A DNA stretch of 40,035 nucleotides from Fen-1308 sp035319185 (GTDB lineage Bacteria > Nitrospirota > Thermodesulfovibrionia > Thermodesulfovibrionales > Dissulfurispiraceae): the NCBI GenBank assembly GCA_035319185.1, contig DATHDF010000061.1, positions 1 through 40,035 on the forward strand, read 5' to 3'. A program made the translations under genes and the position numbers. Numbering within the stretch: position 1 is the stretch's first letter; the number at the start of each line of letters is the position of its first letter. Shown one piece after another: positions 24,367 to 32,339 of the stretch. Below the pieces are notes generated by a model. It saw only the letters and a program-made list of their open reading frames with translations, ran no database searches and had not been told where the DNA came from.

Positions 24367-26142
24367 CTATCTGCCCTTTGTAGAAAAGATATAGAGCTTA
24401 ATGCCCATGGGATTTTTGCCTTTGAGCAGGTCCTTGGCATTGCTCAGCAGATAAGGCTTCACAAGCACGATCAACCTGTCGTTGACTACTGTATAGTCGA
24501 GAATATTGCCGCTGATCTCCTCAAGGAAACTTGACTCTTCCACCGAGATGCCGTTCCACCAGAAACTCCTGAGTTCAGACGAAGAATATCCTATGCTTCT
24601 GGCAAAGTTGAGCATCGATTTGCGTTTCGGGGCAATGACCTCTGCATTGTTGGATACAAGCCGGTCTTTCAAAGTCCAGTTGCCCTTTTCTATCATCAGA
24701 TTACCTGATTCCTTCTTATACGCGTCAGCGAAACCGCCGAAGTCCTCATTGCTGACCCATGTCCTGACGCCCTTGTCGTTATAGAAGTTGAGGAAGCCGT
24801 TCTCGTCCCATGCAAAAAGCGCGCGACGTCCATCCGGAGCATAAACGTACTGGAAATCGTAAATGTTGACGCCCTGCGGCAACTTTATGTCCGCACCTTT
24901 CTTGAAGCTCCCGTTATCATAATCGAGAGCATACATCTTGCCTTCGAAGCCCTCTCCTTCGGAAAAGCTCTGGGCTACGATACCGTTTTCAACCTTGCGG
25001 AGAAAGATATCGTCAGCCTGCCATATAAGCTTGAAAACACCGCCTTCCAGCGCATATATATAAGAGCGTACAAGCGTGCGCGAGCCCGGCTGGCGTTTGG
25101 CGAGCATTGAATCACCCGTCGGCGCCGTAACAGGCCTGCCGTTGGACATGGTTGTCACAAGAAGGACATCGCGGCCGTTTTTTCTGGCATCAACAGAATC
25201 GGTCCACAATATTTCGCCGGTACCGGGAGGATCGAATTCCCACAGAAGCTTGAGATCCATGTCGGGCTTGTAGACGCCGACATGGTCGCCTGATGCAAGA
25301 ACGATGTCGGGGCTCGCATCTCCGTCAAAGTCGCCTACTGTCAGCCGTCTGGCCGCAAAAGGCATCTTATAGGTCAGCAGGGCCTCGCCCTCGCGGGGGG
25401 CAAACGCCCCTGCAGAAAACTTCAGCTGCTTGACGGCAGCTACGTGAACAGAGGTCTTTGCTTCTGAAAACTGTTTTCCGTCGCTGACCCAGTACAACTT
25501 CTGCGTCATCTCGACAGCTGTCTTCGCCTCTTCCGAACTGAGCACCAGCGCAACTTCGGCGCCCTTTGTCCTGGCATCTGAAATCACCTCTGCAGGCGTG
25601 GCGTTCTGAAGAGCGGTATCTATGAGTTCGAAGCGTCCCGAGTCGAGCAGCAAATGATAGTAGGCATCTCCGAGGTACCAGTCTATGTTGCCCTGATAAA
25701 ACAGCAGCCTGATCTTTCGTGCCGGGATCTTAATCTTGGCCCCGGCAAAATCCTCGGGCCTGCCGGATAGAACTGAGCCTTTAGAGGAAACATTCTCCGC
25801 TGCAACGACTTCAAAGGTGCCGACCGGCATCTGCACATTGCCCATCTGCTCCTTCGTCACCGGATGAATAAACGGCGCCCCTTCCTTGAAGGCCGTTATT
25901 CTCATTCCGGCCTTAACCGACGCAGCCCTGCCCTTGTCGATAACTACAGACTGTCCGACTACTGAAGAAACGTTGCCCGTAAGCGGAACAAAGTATGAGA
26001 GGATATCATCCTTGAGCGCATTGAGAGAAGAGCCGAGCGCGGTAGCGGACGGTTCGCTCTTTTGTGCGGCATCGCCGGCCACGGGCATCACGGTCAAGGC
26101 ACAAAACACCAACAGCAAGATAGAAATGACCTTCTTTATCAT
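24367..26142 (-). CDS. Secreted FG-GAP/VCBS repeat protein of unknown function
   Basis: A 591-residue exported protein. A signal peptide covers about residues 1-26 (MIKKVISILLLVFCALTVMPVAG). Residues about 35-140 form a small domain (GQSVVIDKGRAASVKAGMRI) that resembles the C-terminal FlgT-like domain. Residues 140-240 form a mixed helix-strand domain (LLLDSGRFELIDT), and an FG-GAP motif VGDFDGDASPDIVLASG starts a probable beta-propeller that fills the rest. Such propellers bind partners or ligands outside the membrane. It uses the ATG at 26142 and leads the uppS operon by position. Function not recognised; an envelope role is inferred from context. Confidence 0.7.
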   Translation of the reverse strand: MIKKVISILLLVFCALTVMPVAGDAAQKSEPSATALGSSLNALKDDILSYFVPLTGNVSSVVGQSVVIDKGRAASVKAGMRITAFKEGAPFIHPVTKEQMGNVQMPVGTFEVVAAENVSSKGSVLSGRPEDFAGAKIKIPARKIRLLFYQGNIDWYLGDAYYHLLLDSGRFELIDTALQNATPAEVISDARTKGAEVALVLSSEEAKTAVEMTQKLYWVSDGKQFSEAKTSVHVAAVKQLKFSAGAFAPREGEALLTYKMPFAARRLTVGDFDGDASPDIVLASGDHVGVYKPDMDLKLLWEFDPPGTGEILWTDSVDARKNGRDVLLVTTMSNGRPVTAPTGDSMLAKRQPGSRTLVRSYIYALEGGVFKLIWQADDIFLRKVENGIVAQSFSEGEGFEGKMYALDYDNGSFKKGADIKLPQGVNIYDFQYVYAPDGRRALFAWDENGFLNFYNDKGVRTWVSNEDFGGFADAYKKESGNLMIEKGNWTLKDRLVSNNAEVIAPKRKSMLNFARSIGYSSSELRSFWWNGISVEESSFLEEISGNILDYTVVNDRLIVLVKPYLLSNAKDLLKGKNPMGIKLYIFSTKGR

Positions 26143-26185
26143 GGATGTTAAACACCCCCCGATCAATCTGAAAAATGCAAATATC

Positions 26186-26250
26186 AGTTTAAAATATGGG
26201 CCGAATATAAGTCAAAACGCTTGACTAAAACCGGCCTTTAAGGTTTTAAT
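26186..26250. promoter_or_regulatory. Divergent promoters with -35 elements in one palindrome (FG-GAP gene / bamD)
   Basis: Both strands carry TTGACT, and the two copies form an inverted repeat, AGTCAA (26210-26215), five bases, TTGACT (26221-26226). Rightward, TTTAAT (26245-26250) lies 18 bases on and only seven bases before the bamD ATG. Leftward, TAAACT on the minus strand (26191-26186) lies 18 bases away. A dimeric regulator could bind the palindrome and block or activate both directions. Confidence 0.45.
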
Positions 26251-26257
26251 AAATTTC

Positions 26258-27013
26258 ATGAAAAAAATATCCCTGGTTTTCATATCGGTATGCTCACTCC
26301 TGATCGTCGCCCTACTGTCGGGCTGCGGTAAGAAAGAGGTGAAACCCGAAGCGGCCTATGACCCGGAAAAGTACCTGACTAATGCCGATACCCTGGTCAG
26401 CGAAAAGAAATATGACGATGCCCGCAAGGTGCTGCTGGAGGTCAAGAACAGGGATTCCCAGAAAAAATACGGGGCGCTGGCTCAGCTTAAGATAGCGGAC
26501 AGTTATGCCAAAGAGGGCGAGCCCGATCTCGCCATATCCGAGTACCGCAAATTCATAGAAAATTATCCGGACAATCAATTCGCCTCCTATGCTCAGTATC
26601 AGATAGCGATGGCCTACTATTCACAGATTGAGTCCCCCGACAGGGGCACCGGCGCAGCCAAAAGCGCTCTCATAGAGTTCAACCGGCTCAAGCAGCTATA
26701 TCCCCGAAACCCTTACCGCGATATCGTGGAACTCAGGATCGAAAAGGCCCAAAATACCATTGCAGACGGCGACTTCATGATCGGAGAATTCTATTACAAA
26801 AAGGAATCCTATCAGGCAGCTCTCGGCAGGCTTGAGGGGCTGCTGGTGAAATATCCCGACTATAAGAAAGCTGACCAGACGCTGCTGCTGATAGGCAAAT
26901 CATACGGCGCCCTGAAGATGAATGATAAGGCCAAAGAGACCTTTAACCGGCTGATACAAAAGTATCCTGCAAGCGATGCCGCAAAAGAGGCTTCAAAACT
27001 CGTTTCCCGGTAG
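26258..27013 (+). CDS. bamD: Outer membrane assembly lipoprotein BamD
   Basis: Part of the BAM complex that folds outer-membrane proteins. A lipoprotein signal (residues 1-22) ends in the lipobox LLSGC with lipidated Cys23; Gly follows the Cys, so sorting to the outer membrane is expected. The rest is about five TPR-like helix pairs (for example KKYDDARKVLLEVK, DLAISEYRKFIENYPDNQFA and DKAKETFNRLIQKYPASDAA), the usual BamD pattern. The ATG has no Shine-Dalgarno and sits seven bases after a -10 element, so the message may be leaderless. It begins the plus-strand LPS run. Confidence 0.9.
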   Translation: MKKISLVFISVCSLLIVALLSGCGKKEVKPEAAYDPEKYLTNADTLVSEKKYDDARKVLLEVKNRDSQKKYGALAQLKIADSYAKEGEPDLAISEYRKFIENYPDNQFASYAQYQIAMAYYSQIESPDRGTGAAKSALIEFNRLKQLYPRNPYRDIVELRIEKAQNTIADGDFMIGEFYYKKESYQAALGRLEGLLVKYPDYKKADQTLLLIGKSYGALKMNDKAKETFNRLIQKYPASDAAKEASKLVSR

Positions 27014-27044
27014 CAAGGGGCGTATCGCAAAGGGGCCCCACAGT

Positions 27045-27686
27045 TTGCAGCCGAACTATTATCCCGCCTATCTGGACCTCAAAGGGAAGAAATGCGTGGT
27101 CGTCGGGGGCGGCAGGGTAGCGGAAAGAAAAATAAGAGCGCTCTTAAAAGCCGGCGCAGCGGTCTATACAATAAGCCCTGAGCTAACACCGCCGCTTAAG
27201 CGGCTCAAGGCTGCCGGCAGCATAAGGCATTCGGCCCGGGCATACAAGAAAGGCGACTTAAAGGGCGCATGGCTGGCGATCGCGGCGACTTCCGATGAAA
27301 CGATCAACAAAGCAGTTTCAAGGGATGCGCCGTTTCTCGTCAATGTGGTGGATGCCCCTGAGCTGGCAAACTTTATTGCGCCGGCCGTAGTGCAAAGCGG
27401 CCCTTTGCAGATAGCGGTTTCAACAGGTGGATCGAGCCCGGCCATGGCTGCATCGATCAGGCGTGAGCTTGATCTGCTTTTCGGGAAGGATATCGGCCAA
27501 TATGCAAGTTTCATCGGCGGCCTGCGGAAAAAACTCCTTGAACGCATATCGACTCAGCAGGAAAGAGAAGACTTCTTCAGGATTGCAGGGTCGCCGAAGC
27601 TACTGAATCTGGTCCGTAACAAGGGATTCAATGCAGCAAAAAAAAAGATCATGCGGGAGTTGTCGCGCCTTGAGGAGCTGAAGTGA
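27045..27686 (+). CDS. Precorrin-2 dehydrogenase/sirohydrochlorin ferrochelatase-like protein (siroheme synthase N-domain)
   Basis: A 213-residue protein matching the CysG N-terminal or Met8p/SirC-type enzyme: YPAYLDLKGKKCVVVGGGRV is the NAD-binding start, followed by AERKIRALLKAGA, AIAATSDETIN, NFIAPAVVQSGPLQIAVSTGG and SSPAMAASIRREL. Siroheme formation is its usual role. The start is unsure: TTG at 27045 follows AAAGGGG and begins right before the conserved part, whereas the longest frame (26976) would overlap bamD by 38 bases. Its place between bamD and LPS genes, away from heme genes, is unusual. The next gene overlaps it as GTGA. Confidence 0.85.
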   Translation: MQPNYYPAYLDLKGKKCVVVGGGRVAERKIRALLKAGAAVYTISPELTPPLKRLKAAGSIRHSARAYKKGDLKGAWLAIAATSDETINKAVSRDAPFLVNVVDAPELANFIAPAVVQSGPLQIAVSTGGSSPAMAASIRRELDLLFGKDIGQYASFIGGLRKKLLERISTQQEREDFFRIAGSPKLLNLVRNKGFNAAKKKIMRELSRLEELK

Positions 27687-28639
27687 TCAACGTCGGCGTC
27701 ATCGGAGTGGGGTACCTTGGGCAGCATCACGCCCGGATTTATTCCGGTCTTGATGGCGTGAGGCTCGCTGCTGTCGTTGATTCCGACTTGAAAAGGGCGG
27801 AGGAGATATCCGCTAAATATGGCGGTACGGCCTTTTCAGATCATCGCGATGCCATGGGACTCGTCGATGCATTCAGCATCGCCGCCCCTACCACGCTTCA
27901 TCATAGACTCGCGGTCGATTGCCTCAGGGCGGGCAAGCATATCCTGATCGAAAAGCCGATAGCAGCGACCATCGAGGAAGCGGACGACATAATCTCCAAA
28001 GCCGGTGAGTCCGGCGTCGTCGTGCAGGTGGGCCATCTTGAAAGGTTTAACCCTGCCGTCCAATCTCTTTTCTCACTGATCACGCAGCCGGTTTTCTTTG
28101 AGGCCGAGAGATTGTCTCCCTTCCTCGGCAGGGGTATAGACGTTGACATAACCCTGGATCTCATGATCCATGACATAGACATTATACTGGCCATTCTTGC
28201 CCACGGAGGGACGGCACCCGATGTCAAAGACATAAAGGCTTCGGCTGCAAAGGTGCTTACAGCCAACATCGACGAGGCAAATGCATGGTTCGAGTTTGAA
28301 AATGGAGCGCAGGCCCGCCTTACCGCCAGCAGACTTTCTTTCGAGAAGTCCCGGAAGCTGAAGATCTTCCAGGGTGACTCGTTTCTGCTTGTTGATTACC
28401 AAAGCATGGAGATCAAGCGCTTTTCTAACGACAATGGTAGAATAATGTCCGAGACAATTCCAGTGGCGAAGCACGAGCCGCTGAAGGAAGAGCTTAGGGA
28501 CTTCATCGGGTGCATAACCGGCGGGCGCAGGCCGCTGGTTTCGGCGGCGGATGGAAGAAACGCCCTGAAGATCGCCATGATGATCGGGCAAATGATACCG
28601 GAAGTGAAAACCAGGAAAGGACAGGTGCCGAGGCCGTAA
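27683..28639 (+). CDS. Gfo/Idh/MocA family oxidoreductase, probable GnnA-type UDP-GlcNAc 3-dehydrogenase
   Basis: A 318-residue NAD-dependent dehydrogenase. It opens with the Rossmann motif VGVIGVGYLGQHHARIY, has the family lysine block IEKPIA, and VGHLERFNPA, common in members near lpxB. The C-terminal alpha/beta domain continues to GRRPLVSAADGRNAL. With the aminotransferase that follows and then lpxB, the order equals gnnA-gnnB-lpxB known from Acidithiobacillus and Leptospira, where the pair converts UDP-GlcNAc to UDP-GlcNAc3N for an amide-linked lipid A. The assignment rests on order and family; a role in another amino-sugar pathway remains possible. GTG start, GAGGAG upstream. Confidence 0.72.
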   Translation: MINVGVIGVGYLGQHHARIYSGLDGVRLAAVVDSDLKRAEEISAKYGGTAFSDHRDAMGLVDAFSIAAPTTLHHRLAVDCLRAGKHILIEKPIAATIEEADDIISKAGESGVVVQVGHLERFNPAVQSLFSLITQPVFFEAERLSPFLGRGIDVDITLDLMIHDIDIILAILAHGGTAPDVKDIKASAAKVLTANIDEANAWFEFENGAQARLTASRLSFEKSRKLKIFQGDSFLLVDYQSMEIKRFSNDNGRIMSETIPVAKHEPLKEELRDFIGCITGGRRPLVSAADGRNALKIAMMIGQMIPEVKTRKGQVPRP

Positions 28640-28664
28640 TGCGGCATAAAGGGGTGCAAACACA

Positions 28665-29759
28665 ATGATACCGATGCTCGATCTGAAAAAGCAGTATCTG
28701 GAGATAAAGGACGAAATCCTCTCGGCGATAAACGAGGTGCTCGAAAGCTCTCAGTATGTGCTGGGGAAAAAAGGAGCGGCCCTCGAAGAGAAGATTAAAG
28801 CATATCACGGAGTGAATGAGGCGATAGGCGTGGCATCGGGTACCGACGCCCTTCACCTGGCTGTCCGCGCTCTGGGGATAGGGCCGGGAGACGAGGTCAT
28901 TACCTCGCCCTTCACCTTTTTTGCGACTGCCGAAGCCATACTGTATGTAGGCGCAAAGCCCGTCTTTGCGGACATCCAACCAGACACGATGAACATCGAT
29001 CCCCTTTCGGCGGAAAAGCATATCACGAAGAAGACAAAGGCAATTCTGCCTGTGCACATATTCGGGCATCCGGCAGACATGAGCGGCATCATGGACCTGG
29101 CGAGGGCAAACCGGCTAAAGGTCGTCGAAGACTGCGCGCAGTCTTTCGGCTCGTCCCTTAACGGCAGAAAGACCGGGAGTTTCGGAGATGCAGCCTGTTT
29201 CAGTTTTTACCCCAGCAAGAACCTCGGCGCATACGGAGACGGAGGAATGCTTATCCTCAACGACCACGAGGCAGCAGAGATCGTGAGGAAATTGAGAAAC
29301 CACGGCTCCAAAGGCGGGTACCGCCATGAATGCCTCGGCTATAACAGCAGACTCGATGAATTACAGGCTGCCATACTCCTGACAAAAATGAAAAGGATAG
29401 ACGATTATAATGCCAGCCGGAGGGCCAAGGCCGCCCTGTACACCAAATTGCTGTCCGGCATATTAACATGTCCCGTGGAAAAAGAAGGCGCGGTGCATGT
29501 CTACCATCAGTATACGATCAGAAGTAACAGGCGGGATGACGTTCAGAAATTTCTGCGCGATCGGGAAATGCCGTCTGTCGTTTATTATCCGATACCCCTG
29601 CACATGCAAGAGGCCCTGAAGTTTCTCGGACACAAAGAGGGCGATTTCCCGGTAACGGAGGCGGTTTCGCGCCAGGTGCTTTCTCTGCCGATTTATCCGG
29701 AGCTGGACGAAAAGGACATCCGCCTAATCTCAGAAACTATCCGTCAATGCCTGGCTTAA
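28665..29759 (+). CDS. DegT/DnrJ/EryC1 aminotransferase, probable GnnB-type
   Basis: A 364-residue PLP-dependent sugar aminotransferase. It begins IPMLDLKKQYLEIKDEI, has the substrate and cofactor blocks VASGTDALHLAVRALG and VEDCAQSFGS, the PLP lysine in FYPSKNLGAYGDGG and the C-terminal NSRLDELQAAIL, typical of this family. In the pair described for the previous gene it would transaminate the 3-keto sugar to the 3-amino sugar. AAAGGGGTG precedes the ATG. It overlaps lpxB by 13 bases, supporting joint function in lipid A synthesis. Exact substrate unproved. Confidence 0.75.
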   Translation: MIPMLDLKKQYLEIKDEILSAINEVLESSQYVLGKKGAALEEKIKAYHGVNEAIGVASGTDALHLAVRALGIGPGDEVITSPFTFFATAEAILYVGAKPVFADIQPDTMNIDPLSAEKHITKKTKAILPVHIFGHPADMSGIMDLARANRLKVVEDCAQSFGSSLNGRKTGSFGDAACFSFYPSKNLGAYGDGGMLILNDHEAAEIVRKLRNHGSKGGYRHECLGYNSRLDELQAAILLTKMKRIDDYNASRRAKAALYTKLLSGILTCPVEKEGAVHVYHQYTIRSNRRDDVQKFLRDREMPSVVYYPIPLHMQEALKFLGHKEGDFPVTEAVSRQVLSLPIYPELDEKDIRLISETIRQCLA

Positions 29760-30955
29760 CGGCAGAAAGGGTAATGATAATAGCCGGAGAGAGTTCCGGC
29801 GAGCTTTATGGGGCCTACCTGGCGAAAGCCATCAGACGTATATCTCCGGAGGCTCGGATTGCGGGAGTCGGCGGAGACCGGATGGCCGCGGCAGGCGTGG
29901 AGTTGATGTCCAGGATATCAAGCTCTTTCGGACTGGTCGAGGCTATAAGGACATACAGGGAACTCAAAAAGACTTTTAATAAGACCGTTGCAGCACTTTC
30001 GACTTTCAAGCCTCAGGTGCTTGTGCTGATCGACTACCCCGATTTCAATCTGAGGCTTGCGGCGGAAGCAAGAAAAAGGTCCGTCAAGGTACTTTATTAT
30101 GTAAGCCCGCAGGTATGGGCCTGGAGAAAAGGCCGCATAAATACTATCAGCAGGCTGGTGGACAAGATGGCCGTGATCCTCCCTTTTGAGGAAGGCATTT
30201 ATCGCGAGACCGGGCTGAGCTGCGAGTTCGTCGGACATCCGGCGATGGACGAAATCGGCGATGTTATTGGGAGTGAAGGGTTCGCCGCATCCGACATAGG
30301 CTCAGCGGAACTGAAGACACGGTTCAAAGCCAGGCTCGGGCTTGATCCGAAGAAGCCGCTGATCACTGTCATGCCGGGCAGCAGGCGCCACGAAATATCA
30401 AAGCTGCTGCCTGTTCTGTCCTCAACAATCGCCGGGATAAACGAGAAATATCCGGACTATCAGTGCGTAATTCCCCTGGCGCCGAACATTGACGGCAGCC
30501 TCTTCAAAAGCGCCTCGATCCCGCCATCATGCCGCCTTCTCAGGGACAGCGCCATCGAAGCCCTTGCCGCCTCCGACGCCGCAATCATCGCTTCGGGGAC
30601 ATCCACTCTTCAGGCGGCCCTGCTTCAAACACCCATGGTAGTTGTATATAAACTTTCACCCCTTACTTTCTTTATCGGCAAACTAATAGTCAATGTCAAA
30701 TATATAGGGCTGGTAAACCTCCTGCTGGAAAACTCGGTTTCAGACGATTCAGGCCTGAGGATGGCGGAGCTGCTCCAAGACAGCGCGTCGGCTGAAAACA
30801 TTGTCGCCGAACTGACAAAGATTATCGATAGCCGCGCATACCGCGAAGACATGGCTTTCCAGCTCGTATCCGTCAGGAAGCTTTATTCAGACAAAAGGGC
30901 GTCTGCGCGCGTCGCGGAGATGGTACATGAGCTCTGCAATGTATCTTCTTTATAA
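29747..30955 (+). CDS. lpxB: Lipid-A-disaccharide synthase
   Basis: Joins UDP-diacylglucosamine and lipid X to form the lipid A disaccharide. The 402 residues include the start IIAGESSGELYGAYL, GGDRM, DYPDFNLRLA, YYVSPQVWAWRKGR, FVGHPAMDE, MPGSRRHEI and ASGTSTLQAAL, all LpxB landmarks. The ATG at 29747 is inside the aminotransferase end; an internal ATG at 29774 with AAAGG close by is possible and would trim nine residues before the conserved part. lpxA and lpxD are not in the window. It overlaps waaA by 29 bases. Confidence 0.96.
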   Translation: MPGLTAERVMIIAGESSGELYGAYLAKAIRRISPEARIAGVGGDRMAAAGVELMSRISSSFGLVEAIRTYRELKKTFNKTVAALSTFKPQVLVLIDYPDFNLRLAAEARKRSVKVLYYVSPQVWAWRKGRINTISRLVDKMAVILPFEEGIYRETGLSCEFVGHPAMDEIGDVIGSEGFAASDIGSAELKTRFKARLGLDPKKPLITVMPGSRRHEISKLLPVLSSTIAGINEKYPDYQCVIPLAPNIDGSLFKSASIPPSCRLLRDSAIEALAASDAAIIASGTSTLQAALLQTPMVVVYKLSPLTFFIGKLIVNVKYIGLVNLLLENSVSDDSGLRMAELLQDSASAENIVAELTKIIDSRAYREDMAFQLVSVRKLYSDKRASARVAEMVHELCNVSSL

Positions 30956-32210
30956 CATTCTGTATGCCCTGGCACTTGCTGTCATGCTGCCGCGAGAATA
31001 CCTCAAAAGGCCGGGGCAGCTGAGGAACAGATGGTTCAGGGAGAGGCTGGGCCTTCCTACGGTATCACCTGATGTCCGCGGTGCCATATGGGTACATGCC
31101 GTATCGGTGGGCGAAGTCATTGCCTCTGTGCCTCTGATAAAAGGCCTGAAGGCGATGCACCCGGAGAGGCCGATAGTTATTTCCACCGTAACCGATACGG
31201 GTCAGAAGGTTGCAAATGAGAGGCTCGGAGACCTCGCGAAGATAATATATATCCCTTTTGACATGACGTTCGCTGTTGCAAATGCTTTCTCCCGACTGAG
31301 GCCTTCCCTCTTCATAATAATGGAGACCGAGCTCTGGCCTGTCATCATTCATTTTCTTAAAACGCGCGGCGTCCCGGTGCTGCTGATGAACGGAAGGCTT
31401 TCGGATAAATCGGTACGGGGCTATCGGAAGCTCGCGTTCTTTTTTGGACGCGTATTGAATGATATTTCCTTCTTCTGCATGCAGAACGATATATATGCGG
31501 AAAAAATACTCTCTTTAGGTGCGGCAAATGCTAATGTAGCTGCCATCGGCAACTTTAAGTTCGACACAAGGCCGCCGGCACCTGCACCAGGGTGGGCCGG
31601 AATGCTCACCCGGCCTGTCATCGTTGTAGGCAGCACACACAACCCTGAAGAAGAAATTGTCCTGGATCTTTTCGAACGACTGGCTCCCGAATACACTGGC
31701 CTTTCCATGATAATTGCGCCGCGGCATCCGGAGAGGTTCAACGAAGTGGAAGAAGTTGTCAGAAAAAGGAAACTGAGATATGTCAAGAGGTCTGAGATAA
31801 CAAATATCGCGCAGCAGTCCGATGCAGGTGGGCCTTCCAATGCGCCTCTTCATACTATGGTGATCATACTCAACGCCATGGGCGAGCTTTCGTCCGTATA
31901 CGGAGCTGCCGACATTGCCGTTATGGGAGGCAGCTTTATCGGGCACGGCGGACAGAACCCGCTTGAGCCTGCCTATTGGGGCAAGCCCATAGTCTGCGGT
32001 CCGCACATGGAAAATTTTCCATTCATAAATGAATTCTACCTGAAGGGCGCAGCTGTTTCAGCAGACAGGGACACGCTTTTCGGCACTGTCAGAAAGCTTC
32101 TCTCATCGCCTGAAACGGCGGACAACATGGGGAAGAGTGCCAGAACCCTGTACGACAGAAATGCAGGCGCCACCGATCGGGCATTGGAAATTATCAGAAG
32201 GTTTCTTTAA
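30927..32210 (+). CDS. waaA: 3-deoxy-D-manno-octulosonic acid (Kdo) transferase
   Basis: Transfers Kdo from CMP-Kdo to lipid IVA at the inner membrane. The 427 residues open with a membrane-anchor helix (about 4-24) and then RNRWFRERLGLP, holding the catalytic Glu region, WVHAVSVGEV, ETELWPVII, LMNGRLSDKS and the C-terminal GS-H segment GSTHNPEEE with GGSFIGHGGQNPLEPA. This is standard GT-B fold WaaA/KdtA. The ATG at 30927 follows GGAG by about eight bases; an ATG four codons later is possible. Its number of Kdo additions cannot be read from sequence. Confidence 0.96.
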   Translation: MSSAMYLLYNILYALALAVMLPREYLKRPGQLRNRWFRERLGLPTVSPDVRGAIWVHAVSVGEVIASVPLIKGLKAMHPERPIVISTVTDTGQKVANERLGDLAKIIYIPFDMTFAVANAFSRLRPSLFIIMETELWPVIIHFLKTRGVPVLLMNGRLSDKSVRGYRKLAFFFGRVLNDISFFCMQNDIYAEKILSLGAANANVAAIGNFKFDTRPPAPAPGWAGMLTRPVIVVGSTHNPEEEIVLDLFERLAPEYTGLSMIIAPRHPERFNEVEEVVRKRKLRYVKRSEITNIAQQSDAGGPSNAPLHTMVIILNAMGELSSVYGAADIAVMGGSFIGHGGQNPLEPAYWGKPIVCGPHMENFPFINEFYLKGAAVSADRDTLFGTVRKLLSSPETADNMGKSARTLYDRNAGATDRALEIIRRFL

Positions 32211-32253
32211 GGCGCCTTTTTCCGCCGGGCGTGCATTTCCCGCGCCGGCAGCG

Positions 32254-32282
32254 TTGCAACAGGCGTGTCGTTCAGGTAAAAT
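32254..32282 (+). promoter_or_regulatory. Promoter upstream of the HEAT-repeat gene
   Basis: TTGCAA (32254-32259), 17-base spacer, TAAAAT (32277-32282); both elements are near consensus. The predicted start near 32289 gives a leader of about 50 bases for the HEAT gene. In front of it, after waaA, lies a GC-rich inverted repeat (GCCGGGCG ... CGCGCCGGC, about 32223-32250) that lacks a T-tract and so is not a standard terminator. Confidence 0.5.
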
Positions 32283-32339
32283 CTAGTAGGGCCTGCTGTC
32301 TGGGGGGATCAGGCCAGCCGGACTATTTATAGCGCTATC

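Noticed and set aside
26976..27045. Longer N-terminus for the siroheme synthase-like protein
   Set aside because: It would overlap bamD by 38 bases and adds a segment unlike the family; the TTG at 27045 with AAAGGGG upstream fits better, though not proved.
32205..32225. AAGGCGCCTT with a following T-run after waaA as a terminator
   Set aside because: The palindrome has no loop, so only a very short stem could form; not a credible terminator.
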